Below, piece after piece: positions 18,134 to 26,665 of a stretch of DNA of 64,000 bases. Within the stretch, counting starts at the first letter, position 1. The number at the start of each line of letters is the position of its first letter. The DNA lies in NCBI RefSeq assembly GCF_033100795.1, contig NZ_JAWLVI010000002.1, positions 355,575 to 419,574 on the forward strand, given 5' to 3'. The stretch is from Pseudothioclava sp033100795 (GTDB lineage: Bacteria > Pseudomonadota > Alphaproteobacteria > Rhodobacterales > Rhodobacteraceae). Below the pieces are notes generated by a model. It ran no database searches. It was not told the DNA's origin and saw only the letters and a program-made list of their open reading frames with translations. The position numbers and the translations under genes are program-made.

Positions 18134-18170
18134 TTCAAAAAAGAAATTGACGTCGAATCGCCTTTGACTC
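18132..18170 (+). promoter_or_regulatory. Cluster of three GANTC methylation sites upstream of ccrM
   Basis: GATTC (18132-18136), GAATC (18155-18159) and GACTC (18166-18170) lie within 39 bases, 64-102 bases before the ccrM start. These are CcrM's own target sites. In Caulobacter the ccrM promoter also carries GANTC sites whose methylation lowers expression, so feedback control is likely here too. Confidence 0.55.
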
Positions 18171-18233
18171 ATCTTTGTCATCACAAGATCGACACAAGTC
18201 GACAGACCCGAACGGGCAGTAAACGAGGCAGAA

Positions 18234-19337
18234 ATGACAAAAGCACCCTCCCGTGCAGCGCATCCCGCGTTGCCGTTGAACCAGATTATTGCAGGCGATT
18301 GCATCGACGTGATGAATTCCCTGCCCGAAGCGAGCGTCGATCTGATTTTCGCAGATCCGCCGTATAATCTGCAACTGCGCGGGGACCTGCACCGCCCGGA
18401 TAACTCCAAGGTTGACGCGGTCGACGACCACTGGGACCAGTTCTCGTCGTTTGCGAGCTACGACCAGTTCACACGCGACTGGCTTGCTGCCGCGCGCCGC
18501 ATCCTCAAGCCGAACGGTGCGATCTGGGTGATTGGTTCCTATCACAATGTGTTCCGTCTGGGCGCCGAGCTGCAAAATCAGGGTTACTGGATTCTTAATG
18601 ACGTCGTGTGGCGCAAATCGAACCCGATGCCGAACTTCCGCGGCAAGCGCCTGACGAACGCGCATGAGACGCTGATCTGGGCGTCGAAATCGGAAGCTGC
18701 CAAATATACTTTCAACTACGAGGCTTTGAAGGCGCTGAATGAAGGCGTGCAGATGCGCTCTGACTGGGTTCTGCCGATCTGCAACGGTTCAGAGCGCCTG
18801 AAGGATGACAACGGCGATAAGGCCCATCCGACGCAAAAGCCCGAAGCGCTGCTGCACCGCCTGATCGTTGGCACCACCAATCCGGGCGATGTGATCCTTG
18901 ATCCGTTCTTCGGCACCGGCACCACGGGCGCTGTCGCCAAAATGTTGGGGCGCGAGTTCATCGGTATCGAGCGCGAAGAGGCGTATCGTGAAGTCGCGAC
19001 CAAGCGTATCGCCAAGATCCGCAAGTTCGACAAAGAGGCGCTGGAGGTTTCGGCCTCGAAACGCGCCGAGCCGCGCGTGCCTTTTGGGCAAGTGGTCGAG
19101 CGCGGGATGCTGCGTCCGGGCGAAGAGCTGTTCTCGATGAACGGTCGTCACAAGGCGAAGGTTCGCGCAGATGGCACGCTGATTGGCGACGATGTGAAGG
19201 GCTCGATCCATCAGGTCGGCGCACATCTTGAGGGCGCGCCCTCGTGCAACGGCTGGACCTACTGGACCTTCAAGCGCGACGGCAAGCATGTGCCGATCGA
19301 CGTGCTGCGCCAGCAGATCCGCGCAGAGATGCACTAA
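18234..19337 (+). CDS. ccrM: Cell-cycle-regulated adenine-N6 DNA methyltransferase, GANTC-specific
   Basis: CcrM methylates the adenine in GANTC and links chromosome methylation to the cell cycle in Alphaproteobacteria. The 367-residue protein is of the beta class: the catalytic DPPYNLQLRG comes first (residues 41-50) and the SAM motif DPFFGTGTTGAVAK follows near 222. The C-terminal domain of about 90 residues (GMLRPGEELFS, then GSIHQVGAHLEG and GWTYWTFKRDG) is specific to the CcrM branch and separates it from restriction-modification enzymes such as HinfI. No restriction gene is adjacent. It follows rnhB by 100 bases and has its own terminator. Confidence 0.96.
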   Translation: MTKAPSRAAHPALPLNQIIAGDCIDVMNSLPEASVDLIFADPPYNLQLRGDLHRPDNSKVDAVDDHWDQFSSFASYDQFTRDWLAAARRILKPNGAIWVIGSYHNVFRLGAELQNQGYWILNDVVWRKSNPMPNFRGKRLTNAHETLIWASKSEAAKYTFNYEALKALNEGVQMRSDWVLPICNGSERLKDDNGDKAHPTQKPEALLHRLIVGTTNPGDVILDPFFGTGTTGAVAKMLGREFIGIEREEAYREVATKRIAKIRKFDKEALEVSASKRAEPRVPFGQVVERGMLRPGEELFSMNGRHKAKVRADGTLIGDDVKGSIHQVGAHLEGAPSCNGWTYWTFKRDGKHVPIDVLRQQIRAEMH

Positions 19338-19395
19338 GCCACGAATTTAACGGTTTACCGCCGGTGCCTGTGGTCCGCCCGCAGGCGCAACCTTG

Positions 19396-19424
19396 CCCCG
19401 CCGTTCGATCGGCGGGGTCTTTTG
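19396..19424 (+). terminator. Intrinsic terminator of ccrM
   Basis: CCCCGCCG and CGGCGGGG form an 8-bp stem with a six-base loop, followed by TCTTTT. It lies between convergent ccrM and the marR-like gene. Confidence 0.75.
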
Positions 19425-19436
19425 GCATTTATGGGG

Positions 19437-19880
19437 TCAGATATGTTCCAGTTTGTTGCGCAACTCGCGCAGAACCGGCAGGGCGGCGCGGACTTTGTCG
19501 GCGCCGATGTCGCGCACGATGTCCCCGATCACTGGCATGAAAGAGGCCAGCGCCGCGTCGCGCGCGGACCGGCCAGCGGGCGAAATAGAGACCCATTTGC
19601 GCCGCGCGTCGTCCCAGTCGGGACGGATATGGACGTGCCCGGCCCATTCCAGTTTGGTCAAGGTATTGGTCATCGCGCCGCGGGTGACATGGAACGTCGC
19701 CGCAAGCTGGGCGGGCGTGCGCTCCTCGCCGGTATGGGCCAAGTGGTTCAGCACCGAGAAATGCGAGATTTCCATGCCCTTGGGTAAGGTGCGACTGACC
19801 ACGTTGCGCGCCAGTTGATCCGCCATGAAAACTTCGGCGAACAGGGCTGCGGCAAGGGGGTCATTTTTCTTTTCGGTCAT
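19437..19880 (-). CDS. MarR-family transcriptional regulator
   Basis: The 147-residue protein has the MarR winged-helix layout: FSVLNHLAHTGEERTPAQLA, the recognition helix region TRGAMTNTLTKLEWAGHV, and the wing DWDDARRKWVSISPAG. It probably binds DNA as a dimer and responds to a small ligand that cannot be identified. Its start codon overlaps the stop of the nitrilase-like gene (ATGA), so it is the last gene of the comF-grxC-nitrilase-marR operon. Regulators embedded this way often act elsewhere in the genome, so control of its own operon is only possible. Confidence 0.85.
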   Translation of the reverse strand: MTEKKNDPLAAALFAEVFMADQLARNVVSRTLPKGMEISHFSVLNHLAHTGEERTPAQLAATFHVTRGAMTNTLTKLEWAGHVHIRPDWDDARRKWVSISPAGRSARDAALASFMPVIGDIVRDIGADKVRAALPVLRELRNKLEHI

Positions 19881-20713
19881 GGGCCAGAAAACTCCCTGTC
19901 ATGGAGAAGGGACGGAACGCGGCCACGGGCTTTCGCGACCTCGTCCAGATCGAGATCGACAAAGGTCACGCCCGGTTCGGCTCCGGCATCGGCAAGCACC
20001 TCGCCCCAAGGGGCCACGGCCAGCGAATGCCCATAGGTCCGCCGCGCGCGGCCCTGATGGGCGGCATGTTCGCCGGTTTGCGCGGGCGCCAGAACGAAGC
20101 ATCCGGTTTCGATCGCACGGGCGCGCAGCAGGGTTTCCCAATGTGCGGCGCCGGTCGTGTCATTGAAGGCCGCCGGAACGGTCAGGATGCTGGCGCCGGC
20201 TTTGGCCAGGTGCCGGAACAGATAGGCAAAGCGCAGATCGTAGCATATCGACAGCCCCACGGTGCCGAATGGTGTGTCGGCAATGACGGCGCGATCCCCC
20301 GGACGGTATCCCTCGGATTCGCGGTAGCTCTCGGTTGCTGAAACCGTGACGTCGAACATATGGATCTTGTCGTAGCGCGCCGCGATGGAACCGTCAGGCG
20401 CGATCAGGAGCGAGCGGTTCGCAAAGCGCCCGTCCGCGTCATCGGTTTTCAGCGCGAGCGAGCCGATCAGCAGCCACACCCCATGCGCCGCCGCATCGGC
20501 GCGCAAGGCGGCGAGTGTTTCATCCTCATCCTCGCGGCGCAGCACGGCGCGCTGATGGGCGCGGTCGGACGAGAGGATATTCGTGCACTCCGGCGTCAGA
20601 ATGAACTCTGCGCCGCCTGCCTTTGCCTCGGCCACCATCGCGCGGGTGCGCAACAGATTCGCCTCGGGATCATCCGAGACCGAAAGCTGAAGGAGGGCCG
20701 CGCGGAGCATCAT
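19877..20713 (-). CDS. Carbon-nitrogen hydrolase (nitrilase superfamily, Nit1/omega-amidase-like)
   Basis: The 278-residue cytoplasmic enzyme has the nitrilase-superfamily triad: Glu42 in LTPECTN, Lys116 in RYDKIHMFD and Cys157 in LSICYDLRF. The KIHMFDV region and overall length are closest to the Nit branch, which includes deaminated-glutathione amidases and omega-amidases, rather than true nitrilases. Its place directly after glutaredoxin fits a repair role in glutathione metabolism, but that is inference. The start codon touches the grxC stop codon and the stop overlaps marR. Confidence 0.88.
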   Translation of the reverse strand: MMLRAALLQLSVSDDPEANLLRTRAMVAEAKAGGAEFILTPECTNILSSDRAHQRAVLRREDEDETLAALRADAAAHGVWLLIGSLALKTDDADGRFANRSLLIAPDGSIAARYDKIHMFDVTVSATESYRESEGYRPGDRAVIADTPFGTVGLSICYDLRFAYLFRHLAKAGASILTVPAAFNDTTGAAHWETLLRARAIETGCFVLAPAQTGEHAAHQGRARRTYGHSLAVAPWGEVLADAGAEPGVTFVDLDLDEVAKARGRVPSLLHDREFSGP

Positions 20714-20971
20714 TCAGCCCGCCAGCAGCGCGTCAAGCTTGCCCGCGTGATCCAGCGCGTGCAGGTCGTCACAACCGCCGATGCTTTGGCCCGCGATGAA
20801 AATTTGCGGCACGGTGCGGCGGCCATTGGCGCGTTGCATCATGGCGGCGCGCAGCTCGGGGTTGGCGCCGACGTCGGTTTCTTCATAGGCGACGCCCTTT
20901 TGATCCAGCAGCCGCTTGGCGGCGATGCAGAACGGGCAGGTGCGGGTGGTGTAGATTTCAACGCGTTGCAT
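20714..20971 (-). CDS. grxC: Glutaredoxin 3
   Basis: This small thiol-disulfide oxidoreductase uses glutathione. The 85-residue product has the redox motif CPFC at residues 12-15, the cis-Pro motif TVPQIFI and the glutathione-binding GGCDDL. The length is typical for bacterial Grx3. It sits between comF and the nitrilase-like gene with no gap to the latter, so all are probably on one transcript. Confidence 0.95.
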   Translation of the reverse strand: MQRVEIYTTRTCPFCIAAKRLLDQKGVAYEETDVGANPELRAAMMQRANGRRTVPQIFIAGQSIGGCDDLHALDHAGKLDALLAG

Positions 20972-21006
20972 GATGGTCCCTGTAAAGTCGGCATGACTAT
21001 AGGGAT

Positions 21007-21768
21007 TTAGGCGTCCTTCGCAACGCGTGCCAGCGCCAGAACATCAACCTGTCGTGCTCCGGCGGCAATTGCTGCCTCGGTTGCGGCGGCAAATGTTGCG
21101 CCAGAGGTCATCACATCGTCGACAATCAGCACTGCGCGACCCTTAAGGCGCAGGTGTTTTGTGACGTGTCCGGTGATGGCACCATGCATGTTGATATGGC
21201 GTTCCTCGCGGCTGAGGCCTTCGTGCACGAGGGTGCGACGATTGCGCACCAATGCATCTGGACACCACGGCAGGCCGGTATGGCGCGCCAATTCACGCGC
21301 CAGAAGGGCCGACTGGTTGTAGCGCCGTTTCAAAAGACGCATCCGGTGCAAGGGGATCGGCACGATTATTGTGTCATGGTGCAGTAGCGGCGCGGCGGTC
21401 CTTGCCAGCCAGCCCCCGAAAGGGCGCGCCAGATCAAGACGGTCTGCGTGTTTCAGCGCCAGCACCAGCTTGCGTCCCGTGCCTGAATAGGTCAGCACCG
21501 CGCGGCCCTGCGCCCAAGGGCGGGGGTGATCGAGACAGTCGTCGCACAGGACCGGACCGTCCGCCTGGCCGGGCAAGGGCGCGCCGCAGGCATCGCAGCA
21601 CAGCCCTTCGACAAAGGCTGCCTCTTGCCAGCAGGTCAGGCACAGGCCGAAATCCGAAGCCACGGTCCCGCCACACGAAATGCAGCGCGGCGGAAACACG
21701 ATCTGGAGGGCGCGGGTAAACCCGTCTAGTATCCCTGCGCGAACCCCTTTATGGTCCATTCCCGACAT
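21007..21768 (-). CDS. comF: ComF-family phosphoribosyltransferase-like protein
   Basis: ComF proteins take part in uptake or processing of single-stranded DNA in transformation. The 253-residue product has an N-terminal zinc-binding region with four CxxC-type pairs (CISCGG, CLTCW, CCDAC, CDDC), and a C-terminal PRT fold with VPIPLHRMRLLKRRYNQS and the PRPP loop VLIVDDVMTSGATF. The start is uncertain between 21768 (MSGMDHKG) and 21759. The upper choice overlaps the start codon of the divergent methyltransferase gene by two bases. Any minus-strand extension beyond this is an antisense shadow. It leads the operon comF-grxC-nit-marR. Confidence 0.9.
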   Translation of the reverse strand: MSGMDHKGVRAGILDGFTRALQIVFPPRCISCGGTVASDFGLCLTCWQEAAFVEGLCCDACGAPLPGQADGPVLCDDCLDHPRPWAQGRAVLTYSGTGRKLVLALKHADRLDLARPFGGWLARTAAPLLHHDTIIVPIPLHRMRLLKRRYNQSALLARELARHTGLPWCPDALVRNRRTLVHEGLSREERHINMHGAITGHVTKHLRLKGRAVLIVDDVMTSGATFAAATEAAIAAGARQVDVLALARVAKDA

Positions 21769-22603
21769 GAGCACACCACCTTTACTGACCGACCGCGCCG
21801 CGCTGTTGCGCAACCGAACCCGCGCTGCCACGCGCGGAGCCGAGCTGTTCCTGCACGAGGACGCGGCGATCGAGCTTGAGGAAAGACTGAACGAGGTTAA
21901 CAGAAGGTTTACGTCACCCGCTCTGGTTGCGCCTTTTGCCGATCCGTGGCTGAAAATCCTGCCCGATGCCAAATATGTGGCCGAAGAGGATGTGCTGGAT
22001 CTGGAACCCGGCGCACATGATCTGGTGGTGCATGCAATGGCGCTGCATTGGTCGAACGATCCGGTGGGCCAGATGGTGCAGGCGGCGCGCGCGTTGCGCC
22101 CTGACGGGTTGTTCATCGCGGTGCTGTTCGGCGGACAAACCCTGCAAGAGTTGCGCGCCGCGCTGGCCGAGGCCGAGATTGCGGTGACGGGTGGTCTTAG
22201 CCCACGCGTTCTGCCGATGGGGGAAATTCGCGATCTGGGTGCCTTGTTGCAGCGCGTGGGGCTGGCGCTGCCGGTGGCCGACAGCGTGACCCGCAAAGTA
22301 ACCTATGAAACGCCGCTTCGGCTTTTGGCCGATCTGCGCGCGATGGGCGAGGGCAATGCGCTGAACGCGCGGCTGCGTCGTTTTACGGGGCGCAAGGTTC
22401 TGACCGAGGCAATGCGGCGCTATTCCGAGGCGTTTTCCGAACCCGATGGCCGTGTGCGGGCGACCTTTGATATGGTCTGGCTGACGGGCTGGAAGCCGCA
22501 TGAAAGCCAGCAAAAACCGCTGCGCCCCGGATCGGCGCAACAGCGTCTGGCCGATGCGCTTGGCGCTACCGAATTCCAAGCCGGAGACAAAGCGGGCCGG
22601 TAA
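21767..22603 (+). CDS. SAM-dependent methyltransferase (NDUFAF5/BioC-like)
   Basis: The 278-residue protein resembles the alphaproteobacterial branch of BioC-like methyltransferases that includes the mitochondrial complex I assembly factor NDUFAF5. Visible segments are NRTRAATRGAELFLHEDA at the N-terminus, DLVVHAMALHWSNDP (post-motif block) and ARALRPDGLFIAVLFGG. The classic glycine-rich motif I is poorly recognisable, as often in this branch. The start at 21767 shares bases with the opposite-strand comF start. hemH follows after 63 bases. The substrate is not known from sequence; hydroxylation or methylation of a respiratory complex subunit is the family precedent. Confidence 0.75.
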   Translation: MSTPPLLTDRAALLRNRTRAATRGAELFLHEDAAIELEERLNEVNRRFTSPALVAPFADPWLKILPDAKYVAEEDVLDLEPGAHDLVVHAMALHWSNDPVGQMVQAARALRPDGLFIAVLFGGQTLQELRAALAEAEIAVTGGLSPRVLPMGEIRDLGALLQRVGLALPVADSVTRKVTYETPLRLLADLRAMGEGNALNARLRRFTGRKVLTEAMRRYSEAFSEPDGRVRATFDMVWLTGWKPHESQQKPLRPGSAQQRLADALGATEFQAGDKAGR

Positions 22604-22666
22604 AGGCTTGACCCGCGCCCAAGGCGGCTTAACTCCGCTCAAGATAATGCAAAACAGGACCAAGCG

Positions 22667-23713
22667 ATGACCACAGAGCGCCTTGAACATGCCCCCGCAG
22701 ATCACCCGCGGGTCAAGCCTGCGAAAATCGGGGTGCTTGTCGCGAACCTCGGCACGCCGGATGCCACCGACTACTGGTCGATGCGTCGTTATCTGAACGA
22801 GTTTCTGTCCGACAAGCGGGTGATCGACTATCCGCGCTATCTTTGGCAGCCGTTGTTGCAGCTTGTGATCCTGACCAAGCGGCCGTTTACCAGCGGCGCG
22901 AACTACAAGACGATCTGGAACAACGAGGCGGATGAAAGCCCGCTGATGACGATTACCAAGCAGCAGGTGGCAAAACTGCGCGATCAGGTGGCGAGGCGCT
23001 ATGGGGCCGAGGTCGTGGTCGAGTATTGTATGCGTTACGGCAACCCTTCAACCTTTGATGTGGTGGACCGGATGGTGCGCGAAGGCTGCGAGAAAATTCT
23101 CTTCGTGCCGCTTTATCCGCAATATGCCGGGCCGACCTCGGCTACCGCGAATGACCAGTTCTTCCGCGCGCTGATGCAGCAAAAGCGCCAGCCCGCCGCG
23201 CGTGTCGCGCCCGAATATTTCGACCGCCCGTCCTATATCGAGGCGCTGGCGACCTCGGTCGAGCGGGTCTATCCGACGCCTGATGCGAAGCCCGATGTTC
23301 TGGTGGCCTCGTATCACGGGATGCCCAAGCGCTATCTGATGGAGGGCGACCCCTACCATTGCCAGTGCCAGAAAACGACGCGCCTTTTGCGGGAGCGTTT
23401 GGGCTGGGGTGAGGGTGACATCATCACCACGTTCCAGTCTGTGTTCGGCTCGGAGGAATGGTTGCGCCCCTATACGGTCGAGCATGTGGCGGAGCTTGCG
23501 AAGCAAGGGAAGAAGCACATCGCGGTGATGTCGCCCGCGTTCTCGGCCGATTGCATCGAGACGCTGGAAGAGATCAACGGCGAGATCCGCGAGGCGTTCG
23601 AACACGCGGGGGGCGAGAGCTTTACCTATATCCCCTGCCTGAACGACGATGATCTGCATATCGCCGCGCTGATGGAACTGATCGGCGAGAATTTGATGGG
23701 CTGGATCGGCTAA
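22667..23713 (+). CDS. hemH: Ferrochelatase
   Basis: Ferrochelatase inserts Fe2+ into protoporphyrin IX, the last step of haem synthesis. The 348-residue product contains VANLGTPDATDYWSMRRYL at the N-terminus, MRYGNPS, FVPLYPQYAGPTSAT, the catalytic His in VASYHGMPKRYL, and FSADCIETLEEI with the conserved Glu. The sequence QKTTRLLRERLG is also typical. It is cytoplasmic or loosely membrane-associated. It follows the methyltransferase gene on the same strand and may share its transcript. Confidence 0.97.
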   Translation: MTTERLEHAPADHPRVKPAKIGVLVANLGTPDATDYWSMRRYLNEFLSDKRVIDYPRYLWQPLLQLVILTKRPFTSGANYKTIWNNEADESPLMTITKQQVAKLRDQVARRYGAEVVVEYCMRYGNPSTFDVVDRMVREGCEKILFVPLYPQYAGPTSATANDQFFRALMQQKRQPAARVAPEYFDRPSYIEALATSVERVYPTPDAKPDVLVASYHGMPKRYLMEGDPYHCQCQKTTRLLRERLGWGEGDIITTFQSVFGSEEWLRPYTVEHVAELAKQGKKHIAVMSPAFSADCIETLEEINGEIREAFEHAGGESFTYIPCLNDDDLHIAALMELIGENLMGWIG

Positions 23714-23857
23714 GCGAGGCTACGCGCCAAAGGGGCATCGAACCCCCTTGGCCCGTCGGGGGCTTTGCCCCCGCGTCGCCCGATTGTTCCAAACACAAGT
23801 TTCGCATTGACCTTTTGGCCGCTCCGATGCGGAATCCCGCTTCTGAGGGAGACCGCC

Positions 23858-25096
23858 ATGTCACAAACGCGCCTGTTTACCCCCGTGCTTATCGGGGGCT
23901 CGATTATTCTGATGCTTGGTTTCGCGATCCGCGCGAGCTTTGGGGTGTTCCAAATCCCGATTGCGGAAGAATTCGGCTGGCCGCGTGCGGAGTTTTCGCT
24001 GGCGATCGCGATCCAGAACCTCGCGTGGGGGATCGGGCAGCCGATCTTCGGGGCGCTGGCCGAGAAATTCGGTGACCGGAAAGCGATTATCCTTGGTGCG
24101 CTTATGTATGCGGGCGGGCTGGTGCTGTCGGCCTATTCGACGACCCCGCTGGGGCATCAGACGCTTGAAGTTCTGGTGGGCTTTGGCATCGCGGGCACGG
24201 GGTTCGGAGTCATTCTGGCGATTGTCGGGCGGGCGGCCTCGGATGAGCATCGCTCGCTCGCGCTTGGGATTGCGACGGCGGCGGGGTCGGCGGGTCAGGT
24301 GTTTGGCGCGCCGGTGGCCGAGGTTTTGCTGGGCGCTTTCCCGTGGCAGACCGTGTTCCTGATCTTTGCGGTGATTATCCTTTTGGCGCTTTTTGCGCTG
24401 CCGATGCTGCGCAGCGAAACGCCGATGGCGAGCCGTGCGGAACTGGAGGAAAGCCTTGGCGCTGTGCTGGTGCGCGCGTTTAAAGATCCGTCCTACACGC
24501 TGATCTTTCTGGGCTTCTTCAGCTGCGGGTATCAGCTTGCCTTCATCACCGCGCATTTCCCTGCGATGGTCACCGAGATGTGTGGCGCGGTGCCGCCCGG
24601 ATCTATGCTGGCGGGGCTGGGGATCGAGACGACCTCGGCGCTTGGGGCGATCTCGATCGCTGTGATCGGGTTGGCGAATATTGTCGGCACGATAACGGCC
24701 GGATGGGCCGGCAAACGTTGGTCCAAGAAATATTTGCTGGCGGGGGTTTATCTTGCGCGGACGATCACGGCCGCGGCGTTTATCATGCTGCCGATCACGC
24801 CGACGAGTGTGCTTTTGTTCGCGCTGGTGATGGGGGCGCTGTGGCTGGCGACCGTGCCGCTGACCTCGGGGCTGGTCGCGCATATCTACGGGCTGCGCTA
24901 CATGGGCACGCTTTACGGTCTGGTGTTCTTTAGCCACCAGCTTGGGGCGTTCCTTGGGGTCTGGCTGGGCGGCAAGCTATATGACATCTACGGCGACTAC
25001 ACGCTGGTCTGGTGGGTCGGCGTTGGCGTTGGTGCCTTCTCGGCTATCGTCCACCTGCCGGTGCGTGAGCGCCCGTTGCAGGCCGTGCCAAGCTAG
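23858..25096 (+). CDS. Major facilitator superfamily transporter
   Basis: The 412-residue inner-membrane protein has about 12 predicted helices. After MSQTRLFTP the first helix is GGSIILMLGFAIRASFGVF, and the MFS loop 2-3 signature is seen as GALAEKFGDRKAII. It resembles the monocarboxylate/oxalate-formate antiporter group, but the substrate is not identifiable. The start at 23858 has GAGGGA upstream. The upstream in-frame extension of 31 residues has no family similarity. It is separated from hemH by 144 bases that include a GC-rich hairpin near 23756. Confidence 0.85.
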   Translation: MSQTRLFTPVLIGGSIILMLGFAIRASFGVFQIPIAEEFGWPRAEFSLAIAIQNLAWGIGQPIFGALAEKFGDRKAIILGALMYAGGLVLSAYSTTPLGHQTLEVLVGFGIAGTGFGVILAIVGRAASDEHRSLALGIATAAGSAGQVFGAPVAEVLLGAFPWQTVFLIFAVIILLALFALPMLRSETPMASRAELEESLGAVLVRAFKDPSYTLIFLGFFSCGYQLAFITAHFPAMVTEMCGAVPPGSMLAGLGIETTSALGAISIAVIGLANIVGTITAGWAGKRWSKKYLLAGVYLARTITAAAFIMLPITPTSVLLFALVMGALWLATVPLTSGLVAHIYGLRYMGTLYGLVFFSHQLGAFLGVWLGGKLYDIYGDYTLVWWVGVGVGAFSAIVHLPVRERPLQAVPS

Positions 25097-25614
25097 GTGA
25101 TCGGGCAAGTGGGCCGTGCCTGTGCAAGCGTGTAGCGCCTGCTGAGTGTCGAGTGATGGCTGCTTGGGGGCGCGCCTCAAATAGGCAGCCCATCCGGCTT
25201 GCCACAAGCACGACAGTCGCGGTGTTGCGAGCGGGGCGGCACTCTCAGTCCAAAAAGCTCCGCCAGGCAATTCGGAAGAATTGAGGAAGGCCTCTGTGTT
25301 CTCGGGCGCAGGGGGCATGCGCTCATGCGGGAAGGCTACCGCAGGGCCAGAAATGGCCTCAAAAGCGTGGAGCCACCGCAGAGCGATGCGATCCGGCGCT
25401 TTGTTGAGCTTTGCACCGGCCACCGTGCGTTAATCGCGTTTGCCAGGATGATGGTGGCTGTCTTTTGGGGACTGCCCCCCCCCGGCATCGGCTCCCCCTT
25501 TTTTTGGGAAAGTTAATGCTGACTAAAATAATAGGGATTGACAGGGCGTAAAGTTGAGTAAATTACTCGCCATTAATTTGTGATCCGCCCGCAAGGGCCA
25601 AGTTGGAGATACCC
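25097..25614. other. Long intergenic region, AT-rich promoter at its right end
   Basis: From 25097 to about 25500 I see only non-homologous short open frames on both strands, a run of nine C at about 25478, and a T-run near 25500. The last 110 bases are AT-rich and hold the promoter and candidate operators of the iron operon. Confidence 0.5.
25521..25568 (+). promoter_or_regulatory. Predicted promoter and iron-type operators of the imelysin-FTR1 operon
   Basis: A -35-like TTGACA at 25538-25543 is followed at 25556-25568 by the perfect palindrome GAGTAAATTACTC, which covers the expected -10 region. A second element, GACTAAAATAATA, lies at 25521-25533. Both resemble IscR-type boxes with the GACT-A/T-AGTC layout, so repression by an iron-responsive Rrf2-family regulator is plausible. 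This is pattern-based inference. Confidence 0.4.
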
Positions 25615-26655
25615 ATGCGTCTGATTCCCCTGTCCGTCACTGCCGTGCTTTTGCTGTCTGGCGCCGCTGCGCAGGCCAATACCGAGGCCGAGGGGCTTGC
25701 CCAGGTCAAAGCCTTCACGCTTGAGCATAACGCCGCGCTGATTGCCGAAGCCGCCAAGATGGCCGAGGCCGCCGCGACCTATCGCACGATCGTGCAAAAC
25801 GCCGGGGGCGATTATGCCGCCGCGTGGGAGGCCAACGCCGCCGAGATCACAGCGGCGATCGAGGCGATGCGGGCGCAATGGCTGGCGGCCTCGAACCAGT
25901 ATGAAACCATCGAAGGCATTGTGGCGGGCATCCCCTCGACCGCGAAATACGACCTGATCCTTGACGCGGGCAACCCCGGCACCGAGGCGGAAGATGTGGC
26001 CGAATATGACCTTACCCTTCCCGATGGCACGGTCTTGCAGCGCCCCGGCAGCCTGTTCCACACGATCACCGAGCCGCTGTTCTGGGGGACCGATGCCGCG
26101 CATGTGAAGCTGGCCGTTGACCTGAATGGCGATGGCCTGACCGGCGCGGGCGAGGCGCTGTTCGATGCCGATCTCGCGCAAGGCGCGGCGGCGGCGATGG
26201 TGCAATGGGCGACGGCTCTTGAGGCCGATATGGCCGCGTGGGAACCCAACCGCGACGACGCCTTTACCGCCGTTGTCACCATGACCCCGACCGTGGGTGA
26301 CTATTTCGGCGAATGGAAGGAATCGCAGTTCCTTGGCGGCGAGGGCGCGGCCTTTGTGGCGCAAAGCCGCCTGATCGACGTTCTGGGGATCATGGGCGGG
26401 TGTCAGCGCATGTATGTGGCCGCCATCGCGCCGGTTGTCGCCCCCGAGGATGCGGCCCTTGATGGCGCGATCACCACGGGCTTCGAAGACCTGATCGCGC
26501 TGGTCGATGAGACCCGCGAACGCGAGGCCGCAGGCGCGATATTCTCCCCCGAAGAGGCCGATGCCATCGGCGGCGAAGCGCAAGACCTTGCCGAACGGAT
26601 TGTCGCGCAGGTGCTTCAGGCGGCCGCCAAGCACGGTGTCGAGATCAAAGGGTAA
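25615..26655 (+). CDS. Imelysin-like periplasmic iron-uptake protein
   Basis: The 346-residue product has a signal peptide (LSVTAVLLLSGAAAQA, cleavage near residue 21) and an all-helical mature part, as in imelysin/EfeO-type proteins linked to iron acquisition. The helix ALIAEAAKMAEAA and the segment GSLFHTITEPLFWGTDAA fit this fold only loosely, so the family call is moderate. Residues 169-180 (DLNGDGLTGAGE) form a good EF-hand or dockerin-like calcium loop, which is not usual for imelysins. GGAG precedes the ATG. It is the first gene of a four-gene operon ending in an FTR1 permease, which is the strongest argument for an iron role. Confidence 0.6.
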   Translation: MRLIPLSVTAVLLLSGAAAQANTEAEGLAQVKAFTLEHNAALIAEAAKMAEAAATYRTIVQNAGGDYAAAWEANAAEITAAIEAMRAQWLAASNQYETIEGIVAGIPSTAKYDLILDAGNPGTEAEDVAEYDLTLPDGTVLQRPGSLFHTITEPLFWGTDAAHVKLAVDLNGDGLTGAGEALFDADLAQGAAAAMVQWATALEADMAAWEPNRDDAFTAVVTMTPTVGDYFGEWKESQFLGGEGAAFVAQSRLIDVLGIMGGCQRMYVAAIAPVVAPEDAALDGAITTGFEDLIALVDETREREAAGAIFSPEEADAIGGEAQDLAERIVAQVLQAAAKHGVEIKG

Positions 26656-26665
26656 GCGTGACGTC

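Noticed and set aside
24977..25423. A 148-codon minus-strand open frame at the end of the MFS gene
   Set aside because: It overlaps the MFS gene in antisense and has no recognisable features.
25199..25516. A 105-codon open frame in the gap before the iron operon
   Set aside because: No ribosome site, no homology that I recognise, and it runs through homopolymer tracts.
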